Source of the DNA: Paenibacillus sp. cl123
GTDB lineage: Bacteria; Bacillota; Bacilli; Paenibacillales; NBRC-103111
Length of the DNA stretch: 64,000 nucleotides
Reading direction: 5' to 3'
Assembly: GCF_900101595.1 (NCBI RefSeq)
Contig: NZ_FMYY01000022.1
Span: 50,234-114,233, forward strand
A program made the translations under genes and the position numbers. The notes under the pieces were generated by a model, which worked only from the letters and a program-made list of their open reading frames with translations, had not been told where the DNA came from and ran no database searches. Below, piece by piece: positions 8,171-15,791 of the stretch. Position 1 is the first letter of the stretch. Each line of letters begins with the position of its first letter.

Positions 8171-8695
8171 ATGACTAAGCACATAAAAAAATGCACGTTC
8201 GATGATCTTGGCGTACTTCAAGAAGTTAGTGTTGAAACATTTACTGAGACGTTTAAGAATGACAATTCACCTGAAAATATGAAAGCCTATTTGGAAAAAG
8301 CGTTTAACTTAAAACAATTAGAAAAAGAACTGTCCAGCAGTTCTTCGCAATTCTTTTTTGTTTACCTTGATGATGAAGTCGCGGGATATTTGAAGGTGAA
8401 CACCAATGACGCCCAGTCTGAAGAGATGGGGGAAGAGTCCCTTGAAATCGAGAGAATCTATATAAAGAGCAGCTTTCAAAAACATGGGCTTGGCAAATAT
8501 CTGCTAGATCAAGCTATAGAAATCGCAACGGAACTTCGTAAAAAGAAAATCTGGCTAGGCGTATGGGAAAAAAACAAAAATGCCATCGCGTTTTATAAGA
8601 AAATGGGATTTGTTGAAACAGGAGCTCATTCTTTCTATATGGGTGATGAAGAACAAATAGATTTTATAATGGCCAAAACACTTATATACCAGTAA
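8171..8695 (+). CDS. paiA: PaiA-like polyamine N-acetyltransferase
   Basis: A 174-residue GNAT enzyme closely resembling Bacillus PaiA, an N-acetyltransferase shown to act on spermidine and spermine. Shared stretches include NSPENMKAYLEKAFN, EEMGEESLEIERIYIK, QKHGLGKYLL (the acetyl-CoA loop, residues about 105-114), KIWLGVWEKN and AIAFYKKMGF. It is cytoplasmic. The ATG at 8171 is preceded by GGGG motifs. In B. subtilis paiA is paired with paiB; here it is alone and sits directly behind a ykkC-family riboswitch. That suggests induction by guanidine or a related compound, which is unusual for this enzyme. Confidence 0.85.
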   Translation: MTKHIKKCTFDDLGVLQEVSVETFTETFKNDNSPENMKAYLEKAFNLKQLEKELSSSSSQFFFVYLDDEVAGYLKVNTNDAQSEEMGEESLEIERIYIKSSFQKHGLGKYLLDQAIEIATELRKKKIWLGVWEKNKNAIAFYKKMGFVETGAHSFYMGDEEQIDFIMAKTLIYQ

Positions 8696-8749
8696 GGCAG
8701 GCAGGGTAGGACAAACTGAATCTCATTATTTTCGAGCAGCCACTTTCAC

Positions 8750-9067
8750 CTATTTAAATATGATGTCATGACTTTCCACTTTGCCCGTATCATCAAAATG
8801 AAGCTGCAACAAAGTAACCTTTACCCCGAATCCTGCACTCCCGATGTAGTACAAGAATTGTCGTGAAGGTTCAGTTAACTTTTCCGCTGGTTCTCCAAGC
8901 AAGTCAATAATTTCGCTCTCGGTCATACCCTTAAGTGTGTACTTGCTTGTTAAATCGCTCACCATATCGTGTCTTTTCTCTGGTTCTTTGAGCCACGTTT
9001 CCTGGTCAAAGCGACTGCATGAACAAAGAATAAGTACCAATAAGAATGAAAGTGTAATTTTCTTCAT
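8750..9067 (-). CDS. Small putative lipoprotein
   Basis: A 105-residue protein with a lipoprotein signal: a Lys-Lys start, a hydrophobic stretch and a lipobox-like ILCSCS with the modified Cys near residue 16-18. The mature part contains GMTESEIIDLLGEPAEKL, the short motif seen in SmpA/OmlA-type and other small-protein domains of lipoproteins. It would be attached to the outer face of the membrane. No specific function is assignable. It is divergent from the T-box transcript. Confidence 0.7.
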   Translation of the reverse strand: MKKITLSFLLVLILCSCSRFDQETWLKEPEKRHDMVSDLTSKYTLKGMTESEIIDLLGEPAEKLTEPSRQFLYYIGSAGFGVKVTLLQLHFDDTGKVESHDIIFK

Positions 9068-9165
9068 CGGAACACCCTTTCAATAACTCAATAGTAAGCA
9101 GAACGCTCCCTACACAACGAAACCAAGTCGAAGAATGTTGCAAAAATTTGGTTGCAACATCTCTA

Positions 9166-9195
9166 TTGACAGGATATATTTGGAAAAGGTATACT
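9166..9195 (+). promoter_or_regulatory. Sigma-A promoter of the T-box transcript
   Basis: TTGACA at 9166-9171 and TATACT at 9190-9195 with 18 bp between them, just upstream of the T-box leader. Expected transcription start is near 9202. Confidence 0.75.
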
Positions 9196-9201
9196 GATTT
9201 A

Positions 9202-9464
9202 AATTTCATACTCGTTAAACGCAAGGATTGGGAGTATTAAGGATGAGTATTGCTCAGAGAACTGTCGTTTCGGTGCGAGACAGTCAATAGCTTCCCCAAC
9301 TCACCCATGAGCGGTAAGGCTGAAACCAGCAGGTTTAGGTCTTAACGGTTAACCTCCGTCATTTGGTTCTAAGATGGTTCGTTAACGTTCGGAAACAAAC
9401 GAATCAAAAAGAGTGGTACCGCGAAGGGAAACCTGTCGCCTCTTTGTAGGCGATAGGTTTTTTT
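9202..9464 (+). ncRNA. T-box leader (tRNA-sensing riboswitch)
   Basis: The diagnostic T-box AGAGTGGTACCGCG is at 9410-9423. Stem I is visible upstream with CAGAGA near 9255-9260 and the apical GGTGCGAG at 9272-9279. Antiterminator pairing AAAGAG (9408-9413) with CTCTTT (9440-9445) competes with the terminator at 9431-9464. The UGGN position is U, which pairs with a tRNA having A73. The stretch opposite the AGTA-containing internal loop reads AGCTTC at about 9289-9294; UUC (Phe, A73) fits the discriminator, AGC (Ser, usually G73) does not. The specifier remains tentative. Confidence 0.88.
9431..9464 (+). terminator. T-box terminator hairpin
   Basis: ACCTGTCGCCT pairs with AGGCGATAGGT across a 6-nt loop and is followed by seven T residues. 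The 5' arm overlaps the antiterminator. Confidence 0.88.
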
Positions 9465-9508
9465 ATTGTACTTTAAACAAGAAAACAGGGTGAGGCAGGT
9501 GTTATCAA

Positions 9509-10315
9509 ATGGAAAACGTGATTGATTATTATTCCCGGTTTGACGAGTGGGGCAGGTTGGATAGAGAACCGCTAGAGTTTATCATTAACTGGCATTACAT
9601 GAAAACCTATTTACCTCCCATCGGCAACGTATTTGACAATGGAGCTGGCCCCGGGAAATATGCCATGGAGTTAGCGAAGCTGGGATATCGTGTAACCCTT
9701 TCTGACTTAACACCTCGCTTAGTGGAAATGGCGAAAGAAAAGGCAGACGAACTGGGCATAGCAGAACGCTTCAATGGCTTTCATGTGTTGAATGCTGCAC
9801 ATTTGGACGGATTACCGAATGAAGGGTTTGACGCTTCTTTGATGCTGGGACCACTTTACCACTTGCAGAGCGAAGAAGAACGGATCAGTGCAGTAAGGGA
9901 GTTGTTCCGCGTTACCAAAAAAGGGGGCATCGTTTTTGTCGCTTTTCAGAGCAGGATGAGAATGACAATAACGTCCTTGCAATATCCACAGCACTGGAAG
10001 CCCAATGATACGATAGATGCTATAAAAGAATTCCGTGAAACGGGGATTTTTAATCACGCGGATAAGGGGCGTTTTACTGGAGCCTATTACTTCGACATCA
10101 GTGAAATTACCCCCTTTATGGAAAGTCAGGGGTTCGAAACGGTTGATTTGATTGGTTCTTCCAGTATCGGTGGATTGATAACCAATGAACAAAGGCAGTT
10201 ATGGGAAGAAAAGGGCGAGTCGCAGAGGCTGATGGATTTATTTATTGAACTTGCTAAGGATCCTTACGTCCTGGGAACATCGTCTCATTTGCTGTATATC
10301 GGCAGAAGAAAGTAA
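9509..10315 (+). CDS. Class I SAM-dependent methyltransferase under T-box control
   Basis: A 268-residue cytoplasmic methyltransferase. Motif I is VFDNGAGPGKYAMELAKLG (residues about 40-58) with the acidic residue of strand 2 in VTLSDLTPRLVEMA, and the motif IV/post region ASLMLGPLYHLQSEEER at about 110-126. The substrate is unknown; the YHL motif and C-terminal part resemble small-molecule methyltransferases of Bacilli. The gene follows the T-box leader by 45 bp, so it should be expressed when a specific tRNA is uncharged. That is unexpected for a methyltransferase and suggests a role in amino-acid metabolism or in modification of an amino-acid-derived compound. Confidence 0.82.
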   Translation: MENVIDYYSRFDEWGRLDREPLEFIINWHYMKTYLPPIGNVFDNGAGPGKYAMELAKLGYRVTLSDLTPRLVEMAKEKADELGIAERFNGFHVLNAAHLDGLPNEGFDASLMLGPLYHLQSEEERISAVRELFRVTKKGGIVFVAFQSRMRMTITSLQYPQHWKPNDTIDAIKEFRETGIFNHADKGRFTGAYYFDISEITPFMESQGFETVDLIGSSSIGGLITNEQRQLWEEKGESQRLMDLFIELAKDPYVLGTSSHLLYIGRRK

Positions 10316-10320
10316 TCGAG

Positions 10321-10352
10321 GGATGTTTAGCTGGATTCTCCAGCCGAACATC
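10321..10352. terminator. Perfect hairpin between converging genes
   Basis: GGATGTTtAGCTGGA pairs with TCCAGCcgAACATCC around a 3-nt loop. It lies between the methyltransferase stop and the convergent nitroreductase remnant. The U-tract is poor, so it may act as a weak bidirectional terminator. Confidence 0.5.
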
Positions 10353-10363
10353 CTTCCCTATAG

Positions 10364-10997
10364 TCAGAAGCCATTCCAGACGATGGTTTTGGCGATGGGG
10401 AGTCGAGCGGATGGCCGGGCAGGAACGGCTGCCTTGCCGATGGCGATCAGCATGACGGGAATATAACGCGGCGGCACGTTGAAAGCTTCGGTAAATTGAT
10501 CGGCGTCAAATCCGCCCATAGGGCACGAATCCAGTCTGTTCGCTTTCGCAGCGAGCATGAACTGCATCGCGACCAGCGATGCGTTGCGGATTGCCTCTTC
10601 GTGGGGATAGTTCGGCGCGCTTGTGTAAGCAGCTTCAATTTGGCTGATCAGGCTCGACTTGGTATTTTCAGGCAGCAACCCGTCTTGTACGTCCGGTCCA
10701 AAGACATTTTCGGCGTTTAAATTGGCTTGAATATCCCCTAGTACGGCAATGACGATGGAAGGCCTCCACGACCTGCTTTTGCCCGTAGGCGATAGGCAGC
10801 AGCTTCTCTTTGGCAGCCTGGTTATGAATGGCGAGGAACTTCCAATGCTGAAGATTGCAAGCCGAGGGTGCGCCGCTTGCAATCTCCAGCAGCTCTTTAA
10901 TCTCTTGCTCTTCCAGTTCGTGCGAAGCGTCAACATGTTTGACGGAATGACGTTCCCGAACGATGGTGAAAAAATCGCTTTGTATAGCGGATGACAT
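10364..10997 (-). pseudogene. Nitroreductase family gene broken by a +1 frameshift
   Basis: Two overlapping frames together encode one nitroreductase. The first (from ATG at 10997) gives the FMN-binding N-terminus (FTIVRERHSVKHV and SGAPSACNLQHWKFLAI) as far as KQVVEA. The second continues as SIVIAVLGDIQANLNAENVF and ends IPVMLIAIGKAAVPARP...TIVWNGF. The switch lies near 10755-10765, where a GAGGCCTTCC stretch appears to contain one extra base. The complete product would be about 210 residues, normal for NfsA/FRP-like oxidoreductases. Because all other parts look intact, the lesion is recent or a sequencing error. Confidence 0.8.
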
Positions 10998-11032
10998 ATA
11001 CGCTCAACTCCTTCAGTGGTTTATTTCAAACT

Positions 11033-11980
11033 TCATGCTTCGGCACGTTTCCCCTGTACCATGCTTTCCGCAGCCTTTTTTCGCCCCAGACGATTCGCCC
11101 CGACAACCCCGGCTATAATCAGCAACGAGCCGATCAAATGGTAGACCGTAAGTTCTTCCCCGAGCACGATCGCTCCGGCCGCCATGGAGACGATCGTAGA
11201 CAGATTGGCAAATACGCTCATTTTCGAGGCTTCCATCTTGGACAAAATGTAGTTGGACGTCAAGGCGGTGACGAGCGAGGATACAATGCCCAAGTAAAGA
11301 ACGGATACGACAAACGTACTGCTGGAGAGCGGTACGAAAAAGCGATGGAGCGTACCGGCCGCCGCATGACCCGCGAACGAAATGATAAGGAAGACGGCAA
11401 AGCCAATGGCCATCATGATATAAGTGATTTCCGCCGGGCTGAACTGCTTCGTCAGCGACCGGGCCATGGTGGTATATCCGGCAAAAATGACGCATGTCAA
11501 CAGCAGCAAAGTGATCCCCGTCAGGTTCGACCAATCGATGCCGCCGCCCTTCATCAGGAAAATGAACACAACGCCGAACACCGACACAAAGATCGACAGC
11601 TTCTGTAAGAGGGTGGTCATTTCTTTCAAAAAGACGGAGGCGACGATCATCGTGACGATCGGGGTGAACGCGTACAGGATGCCTCCCTCTGCCGAAGTAG
11701 CGTGCTGCAGCCCGTACGCCTGGAGCGTGAAAAAGCCAAGCGGATACATGGCGGCCAGCGGCAGCAATTTAGGCCATGGCTTGCCGCGGTACGCCAGTTT
11801 AACCCAGCCGAACGCCACCGGGACGGACATGACCAAAAATGAAGCGGCGAAACGGAAGGTCAGCGTGTCGAGCGGACTGGCGTCATCAAGCGCTTGCTTG
11901 GCAAACAAAAAAGACAATCCGATAATAACTGCGTTCAGCACGGCGAAAAAATAGGGAAGCTTCAATGATTTTGAATCCAT
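11033..11980 (-). CDS. EamA (DMT superfamily) transporter
   Basis: A 315-residue protein with ten predicted membrane helices in two EamA repeats. The first has FRFAASFLVMSVPV and the conserved ATSAEGGILYAFTPIVTMIVA; the second has PLSSSTFVVSVLYLGIVSSLVTALTSNYI and the end-of-repeat GEELTVYHLIGSLLIIAGVV. Such proteins are mostly exporters of amino acids or other metabolites. It is divergent from a MocR-type regulator with a palindromic operator between them, so its substrate is probably the metabolite sensed by that regulator. RBS: GAGAGGATG upstream of ATG 11980. Confidence 0.87.
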   Translation of the reverse strand: MDSKSLKLPYFFAVLNAVIIGLSFLFAKQALDDASPLDTLTFRFAASFLVMSVPVAFGWVKLAYRGKPWPKLLPLAAMYPLGFFTLQAYGLQHATSAEGGILYAFTPIVTMIVASVFLKEMTTLLQKLSIFVSVFGVVFIFLMKGGGIDWSNLTGITLLLLTCVIFAGYTTMARSLTKQFSPAEITYIMMAIGFAVFLIISFAGHAAAGTLHRFFVPLSSSTFVVSVLYLGIVSSLVTALTSNYILSKMEASKMSVFANLSTIVSMAAGAIVLGEELTVYHLIGSLLIIAGVVGANRLGRKKAAESMVQGKRAEA

Positions 11981-12081
11981 GATGACATCATCCTCTCTAA
12001 CAATCGTGAGCGTTCACGAACGTCTCAACCTTTGTGTTGATGATAAGCCAAACCGGCTGATCGAACAACGGCCTTTTCGTC

Positions 12082-12119
12082 CAACTGTATCGATACAGTT
12101 GAGGGATGTGCTGTATAAT
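12082..12119 (+). promoter_or_regulatory. Perfect 20-bp palindrome at the mocR promoter
   Basis: CAACTGTATCGATACAGTTG at 12082-12101 is a perfect palindrome. A TATAAT -10 follows at 12114-12119, and its -35 position falls inside the palindrome with no good -35 hexamer. This is a good operator candidate for the MocR-type regulator, controlling itself and the divergent EamA transporter. Confidence 0.7.
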
Positions 12120-12158
12120 GGAGAAGTGAAGATGACGAGGGCGGACGGGGGAGGCAGC

Positions 12159-13502
12159 ATGAAAAAATATTTTGCGATTTTATCCGATATGGAGAACAAG
12201 ATCCGGGAGGGACTATACGTTCCTGGACAAAAGCTGCCTTCCGTTCGCAGCTCGGCGGAATTGTATGGGTGCAGCGTCGGCACGATCACGAGAGCATACG
12301 CAGAACTGGAGAAGCGTCACGCCATTTATTCGGTTCCGCAAAGCGGCTTTTATGTGGTCGAGAAGCCGGGGGATTGGCGTGACAATAGAGATAGCCGGCT
12401 GATCAATTTTGCCACGGTATTGCCGGACCTGGACGCGTTTCCGTATTTGGATTTTCAGCATTGCTTAAACAAAGCGATCGATATCTACAAATACGACCTG
12501 TTTACTTATGGCGAACCCAGAGGGCTGGAGTCTTTGCGCCACACGCTTGTTCCCCATTTGGCGGGTGACCAGGTGTTTGCCCAAGCTGAGCGGATCATCA
12601 TTACCCCGGGAGCGCAGCAGGCATTGGAAACATTAGCGAAAATGCCGTTTCCGAACGGGAGAAAGGCGGTTTTGGTCGAACAGCCGACTTACGATATCTA
12701 TGTGCGGTTTCTGCAGACGGAGGGCATACCGGTATACGGCATCGCCCGTACGGCGGCGGGTATTGACTTGCGGGAGCTGGAGAAATGGTTCAGAGGCGGC
12801 GAGATCAAATTTTTCTACACCATGTCCAGGTACCATAACCCGCTTGGCACAACCTACAGCGCAGAAGAGAGGAAGGCTATCGCCAGGCTGGCCGGCAAAT
12901 ACGACGTATTCGTTCTGGAGGACGATTACATGGCTGATCTGGGTGCGGAGCGGCAGTTCGATCCCATTTATGCTTACGATGGAGGTTCGAATGTCATTTA
13001 TTTGAAGAGCTTCTCCAAAATTATTTTTCCGGGCCTAAGGGTAGGGGCCATCGTTTTGCCGGAACGGCTGCTCGGGACCTTCCATGCCTACAAAATATAT
13101 CCCGACACTTCGCTGCTGTCCCAGGCAGCGCTTGAGGTGTATATTAAAAACGGCATGTACGAGCGGCACAAGCATAAGATCGGCAGCTTGTACGAATCGC
13201 GCATGCGGGCTTTGAACGCGTCGGTGGAACGGCACAATAGGCAGGGGCTGATTGAAGTGCCGCCCATTCGTTCAGGCATTTACACGCACTTCAAGCTGAA
13301 GTCGACGGTCAACCTGGAACGCCTCATAAAGCGGCTTGCTGGCAGGAATATTCGCGTCGTGTCCGGCAAAGGGTTCTATTTGTCGAGTTACCTGGAGCGG
13401 GAGAAGTTTCTGCGGATCAGCATCTCCCAGACACAACCAGAACAAATCGACGAAGGAGTTAAGGGGATTCTGGAGGAAATAGGGCGGGAAAGCAAGTGGT
13501 AG
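12159..13502 (+). CDS. MocR-type transcription regulator (GntR wHTH plus aminotransferase domain)
   Basis: A 447-residue protein. The N-terminal 70 residues are a GntR helix-turn-helix (LPSVRSSAELYGCSVGTITRAYAELEK). The remainder is an aminotransferase-like domain with SRYHNPLGTTYS, the PLP-contacting Asp in LEDDYMADLG, and the PLP lysine in LKSFSKIIFPGLRVGAIV. The open frame extends upstream to 11979, but the start at 12159 is chosen because GGGGGAGG precedes it and the -10 at 12114-12119 makes the earlier ATGs at or before 12132 effectively leaderless or untranscribed. It is divergent from the EamA exporter, its likely target. Confidence 0.85.
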   Translation: MKKYFAILSDMENKIREGLYVPGQKLPSVRSSAELYGCSVGTITRAYAELEKRHAIYSVPQSGFYVVEKPGDWRDNRDSRLINFATVLPDLDAFPYLDFQHCLNKAIDIYKYDLFTYGEPRGLESLRHTLVPHLAGDQVFAQAERIIITPGAQQALETLAKMPFPNGRKAVLVEQPTYDIYVRFLQTEGIPVYGIARTAAGIDLRELEKWFRGGEIKFFYTMSRYHNPLGTTYSAEERKAIARLAGKYDVFVLEDDYMADLGAERQFDPIYAYDGGSNVIYLKSFSKIIFPGLRVGAIVLPERLLGTFHAYKIYPDTSLLSQAALEVYIKNGMYERHKHKIGSLYESRMRALNASVERHNRQGLIEVPPIRSGIYTHFKLKSTVNLERLIKRLAGRNIRVVSGKGFYLSSYLEREKFLRISISQTQPEQIDEGVKGILEEIGRESKW

Positions 13503-13578
13503 ACGGCATTTTCAGGCTTATCGTTTCTGTTGGAAAAATAAACACTGCTTTGGCGATGGTTTCCTGGCGCCATCGACG

Positions 13579-13607
13579 TTGACACCCGGGAGGAATCGGG
13601 CTAAAGT
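13579..13607 (+). promoter_or_regulatory. Promoter of frlR
   Basis: TTGACA at 13579-13584 and TAAAGT at 13602-13607 with 17 bp spacing, about 45 bp before the frlR start. No copy of the frlB-promoter dyad is seen here, so autoregulation is not evident. Confidence 0.6.
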
Positions 13608-13652
13608 AGGGTAAGTACAGTTTTTCCCGCCATTTATAAGGAGCCGTAACGC

Positions 13653-14429
13653 ATGAAATTGAATAATACGAGTCAGGAACCGCTCTACTTACAATTAAAA
13701 AATATTATCAAAGAAGATATACACCGGGGGAAATACAGTGCCGGTGAACAGCTGCCTCCCGAGGAAGAGCTATGCGAAACGTACGGTGTCAGTCGGGGGA
13801 CGGCGCGCAAGGCTATCATGGATCTGGTCGGCGAGGGTATTCTGAAGCGCCATCAGGGCAAGGGCACATTTGTCCGGGAAGAATCGATGATTAAGCGCGA
13901 GCTGTTCTCGATGGGCGGTTATTCCGAAACGGCTACCACGACTGGGGATGCGCTGCGTCCGCATATTTTGTCCTGTTCGGTGATCGGAGCGGACGATTAT
14001 CTGGCCTCTTTTTTTCAAGTCGAGCCGGGCGATCGGATTTTGGAGCTGAAGCGCACGCACTACATTCGGGACGAGGTGCTCATCTATGAGACCGCTCACT
14101 ACTCGCTTGACCGTTTTCCAGGGCTGGAGCGCTTTATATTGGAGTCGCCATCGACCTACAGCACGCTGAAGAGACGGTACAATATCGAGATGACGTACAC
14201 GGAGAAAACGTTGGAGCTGGCGCATGCGACAGAAGAAGAGGCCGCTGTTCTGAATTGCGATCCGGGAACGACGCTGTATGTCATCGAACGCAAGTCGTAC
14301 GACGACGATGATGCTCCGATTCATATTTCGTCTTCCTTGTACAAGACGAACCGTGTCAAATTTACAATTACGGTCAACCAGCGCGAAGAAAAGGGTTCGC
14401 GGGCTCCGCGAGAGCCGGAATCTATATAA
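13653..14429 (+). CDS. frlR: FrlR-type GntR/UTRA repressor of the fructosamine operon
   Basis: A 258-residue HutC/FrlR-subfamily regulator. Residues 5-75 form the winged helix (YLQLKNIIKEDIHRGKYSAG and SRGTARKAIMDLVGEGIL, then HQGKGTFV). Residues 90-250 are the UTRA sugar-sensing domain (DRILELKRTHYIRDEVLIYE, DRFPGLERF and ALLY-type end strands). In Bacillus the homologous FrlR (YurK) controls frl genes, and phosphorylated intermediates relieve repression in this subfamily. The gene is separated from frlB by a terminator and a promoter, so it is transcribed on its own. The name rests on domain type plus its position directly before a complete frl operon. Confidence 0.85.
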   Translation: MKLNNTSQEPLYLQLKNIIKEDIHRGKYSAGEQLPPEEELCETYGVSRGTARKAIMDLVGEGILKRHQGKGTFVREESMIKRELFSMGGYSETATTTGDALRPHILSCSVIGADDYLASFFQVEPGDRILELKRTHYIRDEVLIYETAHYSLDRFPGLERFILESPSTYSTLKRRYNIEMTYTEKTLELAHATEEEAAVLNCDPGTTLYVIERKSYDDDDAPIHISSSLYKTNRVKFTITVNQREEKGSRAPREPESI

Positions 14430-14476
14430 CCACCCGCCGATAGGCCAAGCGCCCGCAGGTCACATCGGGAATTCAA

Positions 14477-14503
14477 GTCCGCCATAGCCTGGCGGGCTTT
14501 TTT
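14477..14503 (+). terminator. Terminator after frlR
   Basis: GTCCGCCA and TGGCGGGC pair around a short loop and are followed by six T residues. It separates frlR from the frlB operon. Confidence 0.85.
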
Positions 14504-14600
14504 CATGCCCGGCCGCAGGGGCGGCAACTGGACGGCGAAAGTCCGTTTCAGGCCTCGCGATAGGACGCTTAGAATTGACCGCAAGCGAAAATTTTCCATA

Positions 14601-14614
14601 GTGCAGCGCTTTCA
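14601..14614 (-). promoter_or_regulatory. Possible CcpA cre site upstream of the frlB promoter
   Basis: Read on the minus strand the segment begins TGAAAGCGCT, which matches the first ten positions of the cre consensus TGWAARCGYTWNCW; the last four fit poorly. It ends 9 bp before the -35 element. Confidence 0.4.
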
Positions 14615-14623
14615 AAAAAATCG

Positions 14624-14677
14624 TTGACTCCATTTGTACATTATTGTACAATAACGTATGTGAACAATATTATACAA
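14624..14677 (+). promoter_or_regulatory. frl operon promoter with FrlR-type operator dyads
   Basis: TTGACT at 14624-14629 and TACAAT at 14647-14652 are 17 bp apart. The perfect dyad TTGTACAttatTGTACAA at 14634-14651 covers the spacer and most of the -10 element. A degenerate copy, GTGAACAatatTATACAA, follows at 14660-14677, 26 bp on. The location predicts repression by the GntR/UTRA protein encoded just upstream. Confidence 0.75.
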
Positions 14678-14692
14678 CTTGGAGGTAACGTC

Positions 14693-15664
14693 ATGATGGT
14701 CAATGAACATGTGCAGCGCGTACTGGACGCAGTGAAAGAAAGATCGATTGAACGTGTGTTTTTCGTAGCTTGTGGAGGTTCGTCATCCTTGATGTATTCC
14801 AGCAAATATATCTTGGACCGCGAGGCGGAAACGATCACCTCGGATTTGTACAGCTCCAATGAATTTATTCATCGAAATCCGAGAACGCTAAACGAAAGAT
14901 CGCTTGTCATCTTGTGTTCGCTGCGGGGCAACACGCCGGAAACCGTAGAAGCGGCCAAATTCGCCCGCAGTAAAGGAGCCATTACCGCATCGATGACGAA
15001 CCTGACCGACTCCCCGCTGGCTCAAGCTTCGGAGTATGTCATCCCGTATTCGTGGGGAGGGGAAGTGAAGGCGGAGGAATCGAACTACGGCGTATTGTAT
15101 CAGTTGGTGCTCGGCGTGCTTTCCGTTAAGGAAGGGAACAAGAAGCTTGATAGCATGCTGCGCAGCATGCCGCATTTCGACTCCGTCTATGCCAAGGCCA
15201 AACAACAATTCGCTCCCACAGCGCAAAAGTTCGCCGTCGATTTCAAGGATGAGAGCGTCATCTACACGATGGCAAGCGGCGCGAACTACGGCATCGCCTA
15301 CATGTTTGCGATCTGTTTCCTGATGGAAATGCAATGGAAAAATTCGCATGCGATTCATGCCGGTGAGTTTTTCCACGGACCATTTGAAATTTTGGACAAG
15401 CAGTCGCCGTTCATTTTGTTCCTCGGCCTTGACGAAACTCGCCCGCTCGAAGAGCGCGCCCTCAAGTTTCTCCGCCAATACGGCGAAAAGCTGCTCATTA
15501 TCGATGCGAAGGACTACGACTTCACCGGGATTGAGGAAGACGTTAAGGGTTACGTGGCCCCGCTCGTTCTCAACCAGGTCATCCGTCAATTTGCCGCCGA
15601 ATTGGCCAAAGAAACGAACCACCCGCTTGAAACGAGAAGGTACATGTGGAAGGTCGCTTATTGA
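14693..15664 (+). CDS. frlB: Fructosamine 6-phosphate deglycase FrlB
   Basis: A 323-residue SIS-domain protein. It resembles Bacillus FrlB (YurP) over its whole length: VFFVACGGSSSLMYSSKYI, NSDLY-like TSDLYSSNEFIHRNP, LVILCSLRGNTPETVEAA, IYTMASGANYG, HAIHAGEFFHGPFEI, GLDETRPLEERA, and the C-terminal RRYMWKV. FrlB hydrolyses fructosamine 6-phosphates such as fructoselysine 6-phosphate to glucose 6-phosphate and the free amine or amino acid. The ATG at 14693 follows GGAGG by 7 nt; the longer open frame would begin inside the promoter. It is the first gene of the operon and lies under the dyad-bearing promoter. Confidence 0.93.
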   Translation: MMVNEHVQRVLDAVKERSIERVFFVACGGSSSLMYSSKYILDREAETITSDLYSSNEFIHRNPRTLNERSLVILCSLRGNTPETVEAAKFARSKGAITASMTNLTDSPLAQASEYVIPYSWGGEVKAEESNYGVLYQLVLGVLSVKEGNKKLDSMLRSMPHFDSVYAKAKQQFAPTAQKFAVDFKDESVIYTMASGANYGIAYMFAICFLMEMQWKNSHAIHAGEFFHGPFEILDKQSPFILFLGLDETRPLEERALKFLRQYGEKLLIIDAKDYDFTGIEEDVKGYVAPLVLNQVIRQFAAELAKETNHPLETRRYMWKVAY

Positions 15665-15743
15665 TCGTTTGATCATTTGATGGGCCGGCCGCGGGCAGGA
15701 GCAATAGGGGAACGTTCTCTATTGCCTTCCTTCATCGCGGGTT

Positions 15744-15757
15744 TGAAAGCGTTTTTT
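15744..15757 (+). promoter_or_regulatory. CcpA cre site between frlB and frlO
   Basis: TGAAAGCGTTTTTT matches the cre consensus TGWAARCGYTWNCW at all but one position. It lies in the 127-bp gap before frlO and would act as a roadblock under glucose. Confidence 0.55.
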
Positions 15758-15791
15758 TTAAAACTTGATCACTATAAAGGGGGAACTAGCC

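Noticed and set aside
10740..10780. Programmed frameshift in the nitroreductase
   Set aside because: No slippery heptamer and no stimulatory hairpin is seen; an extra base is the simpler reading.
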